Assembly: GCF_032884065.1 (NCBI RefSeq)
Contig: NC_088863.1
Span: 67,989,750 to 68,053,749, forward strand
DNA: 64,000 bases
From: Artemia franciscana
Taxonomy: Eukaryota > Arthropoda > Branchiopoda > Anostraca > Artemiidae
Direction: 5' to 3'
Below, one piece after another: positions 24,178 through 37,760 of this stretch (position 1 is the first letter of the stretch; each line of letters starts with the position of its first letter). The notes under the pieces are model-generated. The model was not told the DNA's origin, ran no database searches, and saw only the letters and a program-made list of their open reading frames with translations. A program made the translations under genes and the position numbers.

Positions 24178-25070
24178 GGTGCCTAGAAGAATCCGTAGCA
24201 ATTTCTCTGAAAACCATCTAGTAAATCTTCATCCACTTTTCGGAGCGCCCATGCTTCAGAGCCATATTTGACCAATGTCATCACTGTACCTTTCAATATT
24301 CTAATCTTGATTTGCCCACTTATCTTCCAATCCCTTTAAACTTTTTTGAACTGTAAAAAAAAAAACACCCTGAAACTTGGCTATTCTACTTTTAATATCT
24401 TCACTGCTCCCACCGTCTTTACTAATACTACTACCAAGGTAACTGAAGGTGCCCACCTGATCAATCTTTTTGTTACCCACCGTCACCTTTTCGTCTTCAC
24501 TTATTCCTAGCTTTAGTGACTTACTCTTCTTAGCATTAATTTCAAACCTATTCTTGCACTCTGAACTTGCAAAACCTCAAAAAGTTCATTCATTTTGCTC
24601 ACACTTTCATCTAGGATGCTTAAATCATCAATATAATGGAAGGCCAGGAGAGTTTTTCCTTCTCTTTTGATTCCATGGCCTTCCCTTGCCTTCCCAGTGC
24701 TCCCTAAGTCTATCAAAATAATCGATATAAAGCGGGATAGAACACAACCCTGCTTAACTCCTGATTTAATACAAAACCAGCTAAAAACCTAATTTCCAAC
24801 CTTACCGGAGCATTGTTATTAATTACTTTAATGTATTTGGCTGGTATACCATGCTAGGATGACACGTTTGCTAAAGCTCTTCTAACAATAGAATCAAACG
24901 CTTGCTCATAATCTATAAAACTGAGGACTAAAGGTGTTTGACCACGAAGGCACTTTTCAATTATTAACCTGAGAGTGAAAATTTGGTCGACACATCCGCT
25001 ACGTTTTGTAAAACTGCTCTGTTCTTCTTTTAAAACTTTTCCTATAGCATCTCTCAGTTTTAAAAGTATA
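24178..25070 (-). pseudogene. RTE-type LINE central part, copy B
   Basis: Counterpart of 3,550-4,440. Two extra A residues in the poly-A run near 24,355 slightly change one frame. Confidence 0.85.
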
Positions 25071-25492
25071 TAAAGAAAACTTGAAAATAGTGACAATAGG
25101 CCCCAAATACAATGTATAATCAAGATATTATACGATGTAATACAATGTATATTTAGAAAATAATAATAAGAAGACATCAGTACTATATCTAAAAATTGGA
25201 TGAGAAATCAAGTAACCAGCCTTGAGATACAAATAAAGAAATGGGAATTACTATATGATAATCAAAGAAAATAATTTAATATGTTGGCAGAAGGGTTGAA
25301 AACTAATTAATTATGAGAAGTAAAGTACTGTTAGTGATTGACAGTGAGAGTTATTTATTACAATATTCTGGTAATAATTACATAGTTCCTTAATAGCTTG
25401 TAATAAGGTCAACCCTGACATGAAAAGAAAACTATAAGAAAAATCGTCTTATAATTAATTAATAGCCTATTGAATACTAGACTTAAAATTTA

Positions 25493-25654
<162 letters not shown>

Positions 25655-26200
25655 GTATAATACTACATTGAAGAACTGCTTTATTGGCCCATAAGTAACT
25701 ACTAACATAAATATAATGCAAAACTACTGGAGTCTAAAGGAACTAACTTTATTTTTTTAAAGAAAATTCTTTCTCTGGAACCGCCACAATAGAATGATGC
25801 CTTGTTCTTTTTTCAATCGTCGAGGCAGTTTTTGAGGCAGGGGGAGGGGTGAAAAACATGATGTTTCCACCGGTATCTACCCACCTACCCACAAATCTGA
25901 TTTTATGGCATGATTAACCAATTTCTGATGAAAAACAAGTGCAAAAATAACGCAAACCCACAAAATTAGCAAATTTTGTTGAAATCCTAGGTCTATACTC
26001 AGGTCATAATAGGGAGGGATAGGCTGGGATGTAATTGTCTCAGCAGAAAATATTAAAACGGATAGAGTCTTGAATCTGAAAGCTTTTGGCAGTATTCGTT
26101 AGTTATTACTGTAGTTGGTTCAGAAAAGAAATTTTTACCGAAATTACACATACACGGTACCAAACTGTTGTGATAGAAACAATTCTGACAGAAAGATGTC

Positions 26201-26326
26201 AACAATAAGATCGATCAAGTGCATAGTTTCACTTACCTGGGTAGAATTATTATTAAAGACGGTCGATGCAGTGAATGTCTCAAAAGTAGAATAGCCAAAG
26301 CCCCGGGTGTTTTTTCACGATTGAAT
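26201..26326 (+). pseudogene. Short RTE-type LINE fragment, copy B
   Basis: Counterpart of 5,546-5,671. Confidence 0.7.
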
Positions 26327-26596
26327 TTTTTTTGAAGAATGAATTTTTTTTTGGGAAGACGAGTCAGAAAAACAAGAATAGAATTGTAAAAAAGATACAA
26401 TCGAATAATTTTGGAAACGTAAAACTGTCATAAACCATAGTCTGTAAATAAATATTTCAAAGTTCTATCTATATACGAGTGGATGAGCTGGGCAGCAGTT
26501 AAACCGAAGACAATATTGATCAATTGCCAGCTATAAATTTATAGCAGGTTATAATGAGGAAAAAAATTTCTCTGCAGTGTTTCATTCATAAGGTGT

Positions 26597-26831
26597 AAAT
26601 AATGACGAAGACCACACTGCCTTTCCATAATATAACAACAAAAGCGAGAATAATGAGGACTTTTTTCCCAAGACAGTGAATCAACAAAACCTATTTGAAT
26701 ATTTCGGCCCTATATCTAAGGGCGGTCTTCAGCAAAGAAAAAATAAAAAACAATAAAACACTTACAATAAAAATTCTCAGTTAAAAATCCATTTTTTTTT
26801 AAAATAGCCTTGGCATCATTACTTCTTAACG
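26597..26831 (-). mobile_element. Solo pseudo-LTR of divergent PLE, copy B
   Basis: Counterpart of 5,942-6,176, including the hammerhead-like block at about 26,700-26,732. Confidence 0.75.
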
Positions 26832-27135
26832 AATTAAATAAAAAAAAACAAGTTTTTTTAACTGAAAGTAAGGAGCTACATTAAAACTTAAAACGCACAG
26901 AAATTACTTCGTATATGAAAGAGGCTGCTTCCTCATCAACGCCCCGCTCTTTACGCTAAAGTTGTTTACTGTTTTAAAAAGAAGAATTGAGAGAAAGAGT
27001 CAATCTTTATCGTAAAGAACGGGGCGTTGATGAGGAAGCAGCCTCTTTCATATACGAAGTAATTTCTGTGCGTTTTAAGTTTTAATGTAGCTCCTTACTT
27101 TCAGTTAAAAAAACTTGTTTTTTTTTATTTAATTA
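26832..27135. mobile_element. Palindromic MITE, copy B
   Basis: Counterpart of 6,177-6,480. At the two positions where the copies differ (CAACGCCCC in the left arm, CTGTGCGTT in the right arm), this copy has fully complementary arms. Confidence 0.9.
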
Positions 27136-27344
27136 AAGGTAGCATGTGACTATTTTGGGATGTTAACAAGCGTCAATTTTTTTTTGTAGCGGTACTGGTT
27201 CTAACACAAATTCAAAAAATAAATACAAAAAAGTCATCATTGATATTAGTATGCTAATTCTTTATAAAGGAATGTTAGAGAAATGAAGCTTTGAATTTTT
27301 AAATAATGACGAATTAGATATCAATGCTAAGTTTTAAAAGAGGT

Positions 27345-29420
27345 ATTCAATTATAAATAGTTTATTGATTGATTATAGCACTCTTATAAGGGTAACTCGT
27401 CGTAGAGAAACTCTAAAAAGCCATGGATTACTCGTGCTCTTTTAAAGGCTGTCATTAGAAGAAAGTGCTTGCTCAAGATATGTACGGCTAGTAATAGTGT
27501 TAGTGATATAACAGACTATAAGATTTATATTAACCAGTTAAATACACTACTTCCTAAGCCCAAAGCTGATTACTATCTTAATTAATTAAATCTTGTGAAG
27601 GTACCCTAGAAAAACATGGCAAATTATAAAATCTGCCGTAAGTCCTGATTATGATTGTATATTTCTGGACGTGATACATAATGATAATACAATTGTAGAT
27701 AGAACGAGCCGTGATTTTACTAATGTGGGGAAAGATTTGGTTCGAAGTATAATCATTTCTGACCAAGAATTAATATTCAATTAAAATTAATATTCATTGA
27801 ATGTAGATGATGCTCCCGTATATTTGAAGCCAACCAATTCTTCTGAGCTTTCTGAAACATTGAATAATATGAGAAAAGGAGCTTCAGTCTCTGATTTTGG
27901 AACAGTTAAAACTTTAAAGTATATTTGCCCTGTTATTTCCGGTCATATAGTGTATTTATTTAATGAATGTTTTAGGACTGGAATGTTCGCAAGCTGTTTT
28001 AAAATTGCAAAAGTTATTCCTCTATATAAAGGCGGGGATAAAAATGAACTTGGAAATTATAGGCCCATTTCTTTACTACCAGTAGTATCCAGGTTGTTTG
28101 AGAAATTAGTAGTTAAGAGAATGGTTGAATTCTGGGAGAGTAAGTCATTTTTTAATCCAAATCAATTTGGTCTTCGGAGGGGTATATCTAATGAGCACGC
28201 TGTTTTATCTTTGACAATTTATGTGAGTGATGCGTTGGATAATGGTATGAAAGTTGCTTCTGTTTTTCTTGATGTTGTAAAAGCTTTTGACTGCGTTGAC
28301 CATTTTATACGCATTGCCAAATTCGAAAATTTTTGTTTTAGAGGACCATTTCTTGAATTACTGTCCTCGTTTTTAAGAGAAAGAGCTCAATAGGTGCAAT
28401 TATGGGATATCGATTCCTCAGTAAGTAATGTTAAATTTGGAGTACCTCAAGGATCAGTTCTTGGCCTCCTGTTATTTCTAGTTCTTATAAATGATTTATG
28501 TAGATTTTTAATATGATTTTGTATGATCTTGAATTTGGGTGTGATGGGCAAAAAGTCATTGTCCCCAGCTTTGCGGATGACACTCATATAACTGTGGCTG
28601 CACAAACAGGAATTCAGCTGTTGAGTCGTATTAATTCTCGTCTGGAGTTTGTTGAAAAGTGGATGAAGCTTAATAAGTTAAATTTGAATTATAGTAATAT
28701 TGCTTTTTATTGTATGTTAGGAGCTCAAGATACTACCGTAGGATAGATAGACTAAATTTGGCGGATATGAGTATTTTAAGAATAAATTGTACAAAATATC
28801 TAGGATTTTTAATTTATGAATTTCTTAGTTTCAAAGAACGTATAGATTATACTAGTCTTAAATCGCTAAGAATGTTGGCATTTTAGGAAAGTTGAAGTAT
28901 ATTTTCCCAAGAGATGCTTTAAGAACACTGTATTATTCCTTAATTGATCCTTATCCGCTATATTGCTGTTTCTTTTGGATTACTACATTTTCTTCTCATC
29001 TCCATCACATTAAAGTTTAGCAGAATAGAGTATTTCGAGTGTTATGCGGTGTTGGTTTTAATGAATCGGTACAAAAGAGGTATATAGATTGCGAAATCTT
29101 GCCTTTAGCAGGACTTATTACTTTCTATCGAAACCTGTTTACAAATAAATATGTTTAAAATTTTTCACCTATATGTTTTAAAAGTATGTCTGAATTAGGA
29201 AGTGACAATTATACAGATTTTATGACACAGTTTCATATATTTTGTCGTCCGCTTGCTATTAGATCTCAATTTTCTGTTACTTCAATCTCTATTTTCTGTT
29301 CCGCATCTAGGACCCCAGCCATGGGATTGTTTACCTACGACTTCGATTAATATGGATAATTTTCATGAATTTCGGCAGGAATTAAAGCTATTTTGCCAAA
29401 ATATTTATGGTTTCAATAGT
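27345..29420 (+). mobile_element. Decayed Jockey-superfamily LINE, copy B
   Basis: Counterpart of 6,690-8,765. The reverse transcriptase stretch is at 27,797-28,746, with the same stops and shifts and only scattered substitutions. Confidence 0.85.
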
Positions 29421-32400
29421 TGAGCGGACCTCAAGTCAAGCCAATATGTTGGTTTTGTTTTAGGCGATACAGGTCAGAAGGTTTTTAGTTTCTTTTTGTT
29501 TTGTCTTTTTTGTCTTTCCTGAAATGAAATCCCGGATCGATCGGAATGTAGGGTAATTGAACAGTTTTGTTTCTTTTTCTTTCCTTTTTTTTCTTTTTTC
29601 TCTCCTTTTTCGTATTGTTTTTATTTGTATGTGTACTGGGGTTGTAGGCCCAAAAATGCTCTGCTTCGGGCCATTTGGTTTTTTGTTTTGTTCGTTTATA
29701 TTGATAGACCCATCTTTCTCTCTCTCTCATGTTATTTACGTCCCGTGTAACAATATGGTAAGTGATCGGGCTTGTCAGATACAGTGATGCCAACCCAAAT
29801 TTTAACAAAAAGTAGCACAAATCGTTCAGAAAATGTACCAGTGACCGAAAAATTGTGCCATGTCCCATTTTTTTCCACGTATTGCGCTTCGTGCAACATG
29901 CGGATCCTATGCAAAGTACAGTGCTATCTATGATAATATTGTATCAGACATTTTCTTTCACTTTCTTTCTCCATTCCCTTTTTTCCAGTTGCAAATTTAA
30001 CTCTCTGAATTATTTCGAGTTTCTGTAAATATTACTTGAATTTGAAATATGTTTTCCCCATATTTTCCCCACATTTAAATAGTCTTAATAGTTCTAAAAA
30101 CATTCAAAAGCCAAACTAAATACTCCAGACATCCGTCATGACCTGATTCCCGGCATGTTTCACGATTTGGCTCTAAAGGTTTCCTACTTGATATGAAAAA
30201 TGTCAAGGGAGACTTTGCAATGTATTGGGCCTAATCTATTAGTGAAAAACTAATTTTGGTCTGTTTTTTTTTTTTTCAAGGAAAAACAAATTTGTCTCAA
30301 CATCCAGATATGTTACTTGCAAAGTAGGACCATATTTAAAGAATTTGCCAGTTTTGCCTGTCGCTTACTTAAAAAGAAAGCAAAACCATTAGCGGTTTTT
30401 ATCCATGCGTGCCTCAAGCTTATTTTCAAGTTTGATACTCATTTTACTGTTTTTTGTTGAAAATAATAGGTCACCTAAAATTCATCATTAAATTTTATTG
30501 TTTCTGTGATAAAAAATTTTCCTCAATAATTCTTTTTTATTTGCCATTTTGTCATCCAGTTTGCCAATTTCATGGTGCCAGATGGTCATAAAGCAGTAGT
30601 TACTTTAAAGTCAAAGTAGGATTTCACGTTCTTCAGTTAGGACGTTGCGGTAAGGATGAACCAGAGTATTTTACATGTAAGTTACTTGATACGACAATTC
30701 TTACTTTAATCAAAATTGTTCAAGACATGTTTTTAAAACATTGCTCTCAAGTGGTTCAAGCCAATAAACTATCCATTTCAAGCCAATAAACAATAAATGC
30801 TCCTATTTATGGATTGACATAACACGAATTTCACAATTTGTTGATTGCCTTCCAAAAAGTTTCAGTCAATAAATTATGCTACCCTTCATGATTTTCATTC
30901 CTTAAAGCCAACGCGCTGTAGAGCTGTCCCTTTTCTCTTATTTGGTATTAAGGCCCTCGTAAGTAGACTGGAACTGTATAGGGCCGTCGATGACCACGAT
31001 TTGGCTGCAGGGATAAATTTATGTATCTCTCCGACTATATAGCACTTCGTTTATCCTTCTCCTACAGTAATATGGTACCAACACAAATGAATGTCAAAAG
31101 AAAGACCACGAAAGGGTGTTTATTTGTTTATTTTCTATGTTCTTCGCGGTGATGGTACCGAGCCAATGTTCCTATATGATCGGAAAAGGCTTATTCAAAT
31201 GAAAACTAAAGATTCAAATGCCATTTTAAGTGACCTGAAAGATCGGAGGACAATACCCCACCCACTATTTTTCCCCAAACACAACCGATCAAAATTGTCA
31301 GATAGTAATATAATACAGCTGAGATGAAAGGTTCAATAACTAGGCCTCTAGTGATCGCTTGACCCACCAAGAACCCTGGGGAAAGGGCTGTATGATATAA
31401 AATTTGCCTACAATTTATATAGTATTACTTATTGGATAATGTACGGACAATTTTCAAGGGGAATTTTTCAGGGGAAGAACATTTCCTGGGAAATTGTTCA
31501 GCAGAAATTTAGGATTTAGAAAACTGTCTGAAATCAAACACAAAAAAACTTTGTCGACACAAAGTAAACAGTTACAATAATTTTTATCTTCATAGTAAAT
31601 TTTACTGTTGCTGCTTACTTTCATTTAAAATTTTTTTCTATTAATTTAATGTAAACAAAAGTCACAATATTTTACCAGGTTATCAAAGTTGCAATATCTT
31701 GGGAAAGGCTTGATTTATCGATTTGAAAGTTTTAGGGAGTGTTATCGAGGGGAAGGGAGAGAAAAGTGGTCATTATGAACTCTTCTAGCTGTGTAAGAAA
31801 AGCAAGGGGGAGAAGCAAGGGTTTTAAATTTTGTAAAGGATGGAAAGGTAAAGTGGCTAAAAATGTTATAATTTGGATCTACCTAAACGCTTTCTTGCAA
31901 TAGACTCCTATGTAAATTTGGATCAAGTCAGATCAAAGAAGCGAGGTAATTCAAATGTTACGATGCAGTCAAAGGCTATCAAAATAATAAAAACAAGATA
32001 TCGGCAATAACTTTGGCATAATATTCAGCATAAAGCTGAAACTTCCAAGAAGTGTTAGGGAAGTAGAGTAGGCCTTATATATTTTTATTTACGGGGAGGA
32101 GACAGAAGGGGTGGGTCTCCTTTTCTGCCTCTATCTAATTCTTTCTGCGCTGCAAACTTCTATGAGGCCTATAATCTCGTCACCATTAAGTGGTAAAACA
32201 AATCAAAAGACATTATGTGTTGTCAAATGATCAAAACAGCACTTATGCAATATCCTGGGAATGACTTTGTTGATCAAATTTAAATTTTAGGGGATGTTTT
32301 GGATTGGGGTAATTGGGGCTTAAATCTTAGATTGGAGAAAGGGAGCTGAAGGAAAATATTTTAAAATTAAAATTTTAGATACTATGAGCCCCTGTTAGAG

Positions 32401-32957
32401 ATGAATATATTCCAGGATAAATAGTGATGTAGACTGAAAGTAACCAATTGAAATATTGTATTTGCATTATCTCAGGAGCAGAAGTGGAGGATCAGGTTGA
32501 AGTTTTTTTTTTGGATGTTTCTTGGCATAGTTGACCATAACTTTTCATTTGAGAGGCGAGGCAGTGGTAAATCGTAAAAACCCATTTTTCCATATGACAA
32601 ATGACATTACCATACCAAATGACTAAAATATTTGGGACGAGTAAAACGGTGCCTTAAAGTTCCTTCCTAAAGAAAAAAAAAAACATATTCACTTTGACTG
32701 GTGGAAGCCCGACATAGGCTTGAAATTTTGTTTCGTCTTGCGAATTTTTCACCACAACCAAAGCTATATTGATTTGAGCACACAGCTTAATATAAGCGTT
32801 AAAATCCCCCGAAACTAAAAATAATAATTTTTATTTCGACAACGTTAACGTCTTATATCTTCCTATAATAGATCCATACCGGATTATTACCATTTCTGCT
32901 TTTTTGACGAGCTATATATATACTGCGCCAAGAACCAAACTATTGCTATTCGCAAAA
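29421..32957. other. 3.5 kb without a recognisable gene (copy B)
   Basis: Counterpart of 8,766-12,299. A few substitutions and homopolymer length changes separate the copies. Confidence 0.5.
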
Positions 32958-33393
32958 GAATTTCAAACCATAAATATGCATTACTTCATTAAAATCAAGT
33001 AATAATTCATGTTTCCAGCTACTTTTCTAGTAGCTATTTTTACGGAGTAACCTTAGTAAGTTGGCTCTAAATCTTCAGAGTGGCAAGTCCAACTAAAACA
33101 AGCCAGAACCATAAAATATGCTTGCTTCATTATAACCAAAATACAACCATAATAATTCATCTGCTACTTCTCTAGTAACTATTTCTACTGAGTAACCTTG
33201 GAAAATTGGCTCCAAATCTTCAGTTTGTTGAGCCCAACTAAAGCAAACCCAAACCATGAAATATGCTTGTTTCATTAAAACCAAAATAGAACAATAATTA
33301 TTCTGGTTTCCAGCTAATTTTCTAGCAACTATTTCTACCAAGTAACCTTGGAAGATTCCAAACCTTCAGTTTGCCAAGTCCAACTAAAGCAAT
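32958..33393. repeat. Three-unit ~147-bp tandem repeat, copy B
   Basis: Counterpart of 12,300-12,735. Confidence 0.85.
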
Positions 33394-33599
33394 AACATAC
33401 ATACCAAGTACATCATGTAAGAAATGATTCACACTTTGGATATTCAATGTAAATATAAGCACCGGGTGGATATGACCCTACTTTTTCTATATATCTAGTG
33501 AATTTTTATCATATTCTGGCCGGACAAACGGCAAGACAAGGTGATTACTAAGTGTGAATGAAAGTCACTGGATTCTATTTAATAACCACTTTTTTTTAG

Positions 33600-33882
33600 A
33601 ACTTCGGGGATTGTCTTTTCAATATTCTCAGTTAAGCAAGCCATTAGATCAAACTTGAAATTAATTTCTAGTAAGACTGAGCTTGTAAGAAATAGTAGCA
33701 ATTATCTTAAAAAAGAGACTAAAACAGTTGGAGGTGAAGTATATACTGGAAAATTACGAGGTAAACGTTTTTTTGTAACTTTTTCGTTTGTTTGTAACAC
33801 AGATGATGTGCTGTCTCCCGGTCCATACTCTCAAGAACTGATATTCACAGTCACAAAAACTAAAAAATTCACAAGAATTTAA
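33600..33882 (+). CDS. Possible terminal exon of an unknown host gene, copy B
   Basis: Identical in the parts I compared to 12,942-13,224: the same acceptor, frame and stop. Another exon-like frame (34,252-34,485) follows 370 bp downstream and ends in a similar VTKT tail. The two might be duplicated or alternative terminal exons; this is inference. Confidence 0.35.
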
Positions 33883-34251
33883 AGGATGGAATGCTAAGTG
33901 TTGGAAAATTTAATGTACAATATACATGGTTAAGGAACCCTTCCCTTGGAGACACGTTACTTTACTACGTTACAACACGTTACACGTTACTTGGAGACAA
34001 AAACAACTTTTTACAGCTGAAATGTAAGCTGATTAATATAGCTTCTATATATAGAAGTTCCATATAGACGAAACTTCTCAGCTAAAAATATCCAGGAAGA
34101 ATATTTCCAAGCATCATTTACCAAGTTTCCTGTTTTATTTTTTGGACTTCAAACGGTAGCAGAATTAACTAGCTATTATCCCACTTTCAGATACCTTCGG
34201 GTTCAAGAGCACCAAACAGTACCAGCCCATGTACCTAAAAATTTAATTCAG

Positions 34252-34485
34252 TGAGAGCTCTGAGTTACAGAACAAAGTTAGAACTTAAAGACAACAAAAT
34301 TAATTATTTTGCTCAACGCGTTCCATAGGCGACATGAAGTTTCGCAGCAATCTTTTGTCGGCGTCAGCAACAAAGGTTTTTCTAAAATTCAAGGCAAGGA
34401 TTTGAAAGATGTTGTAATGACTTTGCAACCAGTTGAATCTGAAAAGTTTACATGTAATATACCCGTAAATGTGACAAAAACTTAA
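34252..34485 (+). pseudogene. Exon-like ORF crossing the duplication breakpoint, with one frameshift
   Basis: After the acceptor-like TTAATTCAG (ending 34,251) the frame reads RALSYRTKLELKDNKINYF, AQRV, then a stop at 34,326. Reading continues one frame over as HRRHEVSQQSFVGVSNKG, FSKIQGKDLKDVVMTLQPVE and SEKFTCNIPVNVTKT to TAA (34,483-34,485). The two halves look like one protein with a one-base indel near 34,322. I do not recognise the family. Homology to copy A ends at 34,267, inside this frame. Confidence 0.4.
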
Positions 34486-35086
34486 ATACTGGCTTTATAT
34501 CTAGTTCAACATTAAATTTTTTATATGTAATGTATCACCACTGTGTTGTATTATTATTAGCAATCACAGCTTAAGTGCATTCAGACAAATTTTATTACTC
34601 TCAAATGTGCCAGAAACAATGAAACATAGACAAAAATTAGCAAACATGTGTAACCCTTGCCCCTGTTGATGAACTTGTTAAACATTCTTGTTCACGAGTT
34701 GCTTTTGATAACAAACATTGAATCAAATTTGTCTTAGCAAGTGTATATAAGAAACCAACAATAGGTAGATGAACTAGAATACCCATAGGTAGAAGATAGA
34801 AGGGCCATCTAAGGTTTACTCTACCTTAGGTCAAAACTCGACATTTTTGCTGTTGGCCAATTTTTTAATATTTACATTCAGTAAGAAGCATAGATTAAGC
34901 TCAAACAATATTCTTATTGAAAGGTGTAATTATTAAAAAGCTGTTTGTTGCTTTTCAGAGACATATACTATAAATAAATACTTAAAACGCTATAATATTC
35001 TTGAGAGAAATTTAAAGCGGTGTCTATATTCCTCAATCTTTAATTGCAAAAAAAAGTTCGAAACAGATCTGTAATTTTGAATCTGT
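34486..35086. other. No gene seen
   Basis: AT-rich sequence after the exon-like frame, with no counterpart at 13.6-14.2 kb. Probably a 3' flank. Confidence 0.4.
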
Positions 35087-36750
35087 AATAAAAAAAAACA
35101 AACAAGTTTTTTAAACCGAAAATAAGGAGTGACATTAAAACTTAAACAAACAGAAATTACTCTGTATATGAAAGGGGCTGGTCCACTCAAAGCCCCGCTC
35201 TGTACGCTAAACGTTGACCCTTTCTCATAACTCTAGATTTTAAAACCATACAAAAAACTTTAGCGTAAAGTGCGGGGCATTGAGGAAGGAACAGCCCTTT
35301 CAGATACGGACTAATTTCTGTTCGTTTTAAGTTTTGATGTCGCTGGTTATTTTCAGTTGAAAAGACTTGTTTTTTTATTTAATTTCTAAACATTTTTGAA
35401 TTGATGCATGTTTTGATTTTGGCTCTCCGTACATGAATAATTAAATGAGATTTGCATATTAATTTTATTTTGGCCAAATGGCCTTTTCGTAATTTCGATA
35501 GGAAGACTTGGAGAAAAAGGGGTGGGGGAGGAGGCTTATTTGCCTTCCAATTTTTTGGTTATTTATAAAAGGCAACTAGCGCTTTTAATGTTTTTGCGAA
35601 CGTTTTTGTTAGTAACAAATATACATAACTTACGAATTAACTTGCGTAACGAGCTTCTATATTAGTATATTTTTATTACGTATATGAGAGAATTCGCCCC
35701 CTCGTCAATACCTTGCACTTTACACTAAAGCTTAAATTTTATCCCAATTCCTTAAGAATGACCCCTGAATAACAAAGGTCGTAGAATAAATAGTTGAAAT
35801 TACAAGAAATGCTTTAGCTTAAAGAGTGAGGTATTCAGGAGGAGATCAACCTCCTCGTATGCGTAATACTTTCTGTTAGTTTTAAGTTTTAATGCTGCTC
35901 CTTACATCCAGTTGAAAAAATATTTTTCCTATTTTTTTTCATTGTTTTTTTTTTTAAAGAATGCTAGAAAATCCTGCATGGAAATTTTTTTGTCCCATGA
36001 TAAATTCTCCATGGAAAGATCATCCCACGTAGCCCCCTCCCCTTGATCCCCCTCTCCGAAATAAAAAAATCCCCTGAAAACGTCTGTACACTTCCCAATA
36101 ACCATTAGCCTACCTAATATAAACAATGGTCAAAGTTTGTAACTTACAGCCCCTCCCCCGATGACGGTGGGGGAGTCACCGCGAAGACATAGTTATTAGG
36201 TTTTCCGACTATGCTGAATAAAATGGCTATCTCAAAATTTTGATCCTCAAAAATCAAAATGTGGGAGGGGGCCTAGGTGCCCTCCAATTTTTTCGGTCCC
36301 TTAAAAGGGGAACTAGAACTTTCCGTTAGAAGAGTGCCTTTTGTGACATTCTAGGAACAGTGGGTCAATACGATCACCCCTGGGAAAAAAAATAAACACG
36401 CACCCGTGATGGTCTTCTGACAAAAAAATATAAAATTCCACATTTTTGTAGATAAGAGCTTGAAACTTCTACGCCAGGGCTCTCTGATACGCTGAATGTC
36501 ATGGTGTGTTTTTCGTTAAGATACTATGACGTTTAAGGGTTGTTTCTCCTTATTCCAAAATAAGACAAATTTTTCACGCTCGTAACTTTTGGAAGGTAAG
36601 AATAAATTTGTTGAAACCTATATATTCAAAATCAGCGACAAAATGTGTTTCTTTTGATGTATCTATTAGGATCAAAATTCAGTTTTTTAGAATTTTGGTT
36701 ACTATTGAGCCGGGACGCTCCTTACTACAGTTCGTTACCACGAACTGTTT
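35087..36750 (+). repeat. MITE plus long dispersed repeat, second copy
   Basis: Collinear with 18,688-20,370 along its whole length. It begins with MITE arms (35,087-35,390), passes through GTGGGGGAGGAGGC, CTTCCCAATAACCATTA and GTGGGAGGGGGCCTAGGTG, and ends TACCACGAACTGTTTGATAT. It is diverged, perhaps by 15-20% by eye, so it is an independent old copy. Confidence 0.8.
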
Positions 36751-36849
36751 GATATAAAGTTGCTAGAGCAGGGCATTACCTACAAATTATTTCAGAAAAA
36801 TTATTTTTACTTTTAAAAGTCCTATATACTTATTAGAAGATTGGTTTAA

Positions 36850-37760
36850 AAACTGAATTATGAACGACAATAAAACTCAGCATGAACAGAAATTATCCAG
36901 TATATGAAGCTAAAATAAAAACTCAGACAATAATTTGACTTGGATTTTCACAATGAAATTGTTTTTTATAATCATCATACCTTAGCTAAAGATCTATTCA
37001 GTCGTGGACAGTCTTCCAATTATTTATTAAAAATTAGAGTACAAAGCCAAGAAAATAGAATCATTGGTAAAAGAAACAACCTCAACAATCTCTTTGTACA
37101 ACCTCAGAGCGTGCTATTCGTCTTTGTCAGTTCAAGAACAAACGGAATAAATATAATCCCTTGTGCAGAAAAGCCAAATCTCTATTGTTTAAATAAATCT
37201 ACTGAGTGGGGCAATAATATTGCCATAAATTTACTGAGTGTGGTAAAACAAGGAATGTTATTAAATTCTGTACTTAAACCAAGTTCCCAATCTATTTCTA
37301 CACCCATGAGTCTGGTCATCGGTAATGAAGCTGTAGAGAGTGAGCTTAATATCAAATTCTCCTCAATACCTCGCTCTTTGCGCTAAACTTTTACTTTTTG
37401 TTTCAATTATTTAAGAAAGACTTTTGAATCACAAATGATGTTTAATTAGAATAATAAGTTATTTTAAAATTTCTTAAACAACTTTAGCGTAAAAATTGAG
37501 GTATTGAGGAGAGGGAAACACTCTTCCTACATGTTATGATTTCTGTGTGCTTTAAGTTTTAATGTTGCTCCCTACTTTTAGTTGAAAAACTAGTTTTTTT
37601 TAATCTAATTTTTGATAATTTTTTAAATAATACTGGGGAACCCGTTGCCCCTCCATAAGAAAATACCACCATTCACGAAAAATTCCTCTATGGAAGGATC
37701 CTTCCACGTACCCCCCCCCCACATGAATACCCCTTTGAAAAATCTTATAGCTTCCCAATA
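36850..37760 (+). mobile_element. MITE-type element carrying an inserted open frame
   Basis: The left-arm remnant (36,850-36,909, with AACAGAAATTATCCAGTATA) and the right part (37,353-37,612, from CTCCTCAATACCTCGCTCTT through both inner arms to the CTAGTTTTTTTTAATCTAAT edge) are separated by about 440 bp of unrelated open sequence. Flank beyond the right edge (to ~37,740) also matches the inverted relative at 43,550-44,240. The element therefore belongs to a subfamily that carries this insert. Confidence 0.6.
36934..37352 (+). CDS. Unknown open frame inside a MITE-type element
   Basis: An uninterrupted frame of about 140 codons without an ATG at its start. It has segments DLDFHNEIVFYNHHTLAKDL, FVQPQSVLFVFVSSRTNG, INIIPCAEKPNLYCLNKS and MSLVIGNEAVESELNIKF. 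A second, diverged copy of the last segment is found on the minus strand next to the other element (SLFIGDRAVEGEFDI, about 43,967-44,020). The function is unknown; it may be a captured exon. The frame runs on into MITE sequence, so its end is artificial. Confidence 0.4.
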
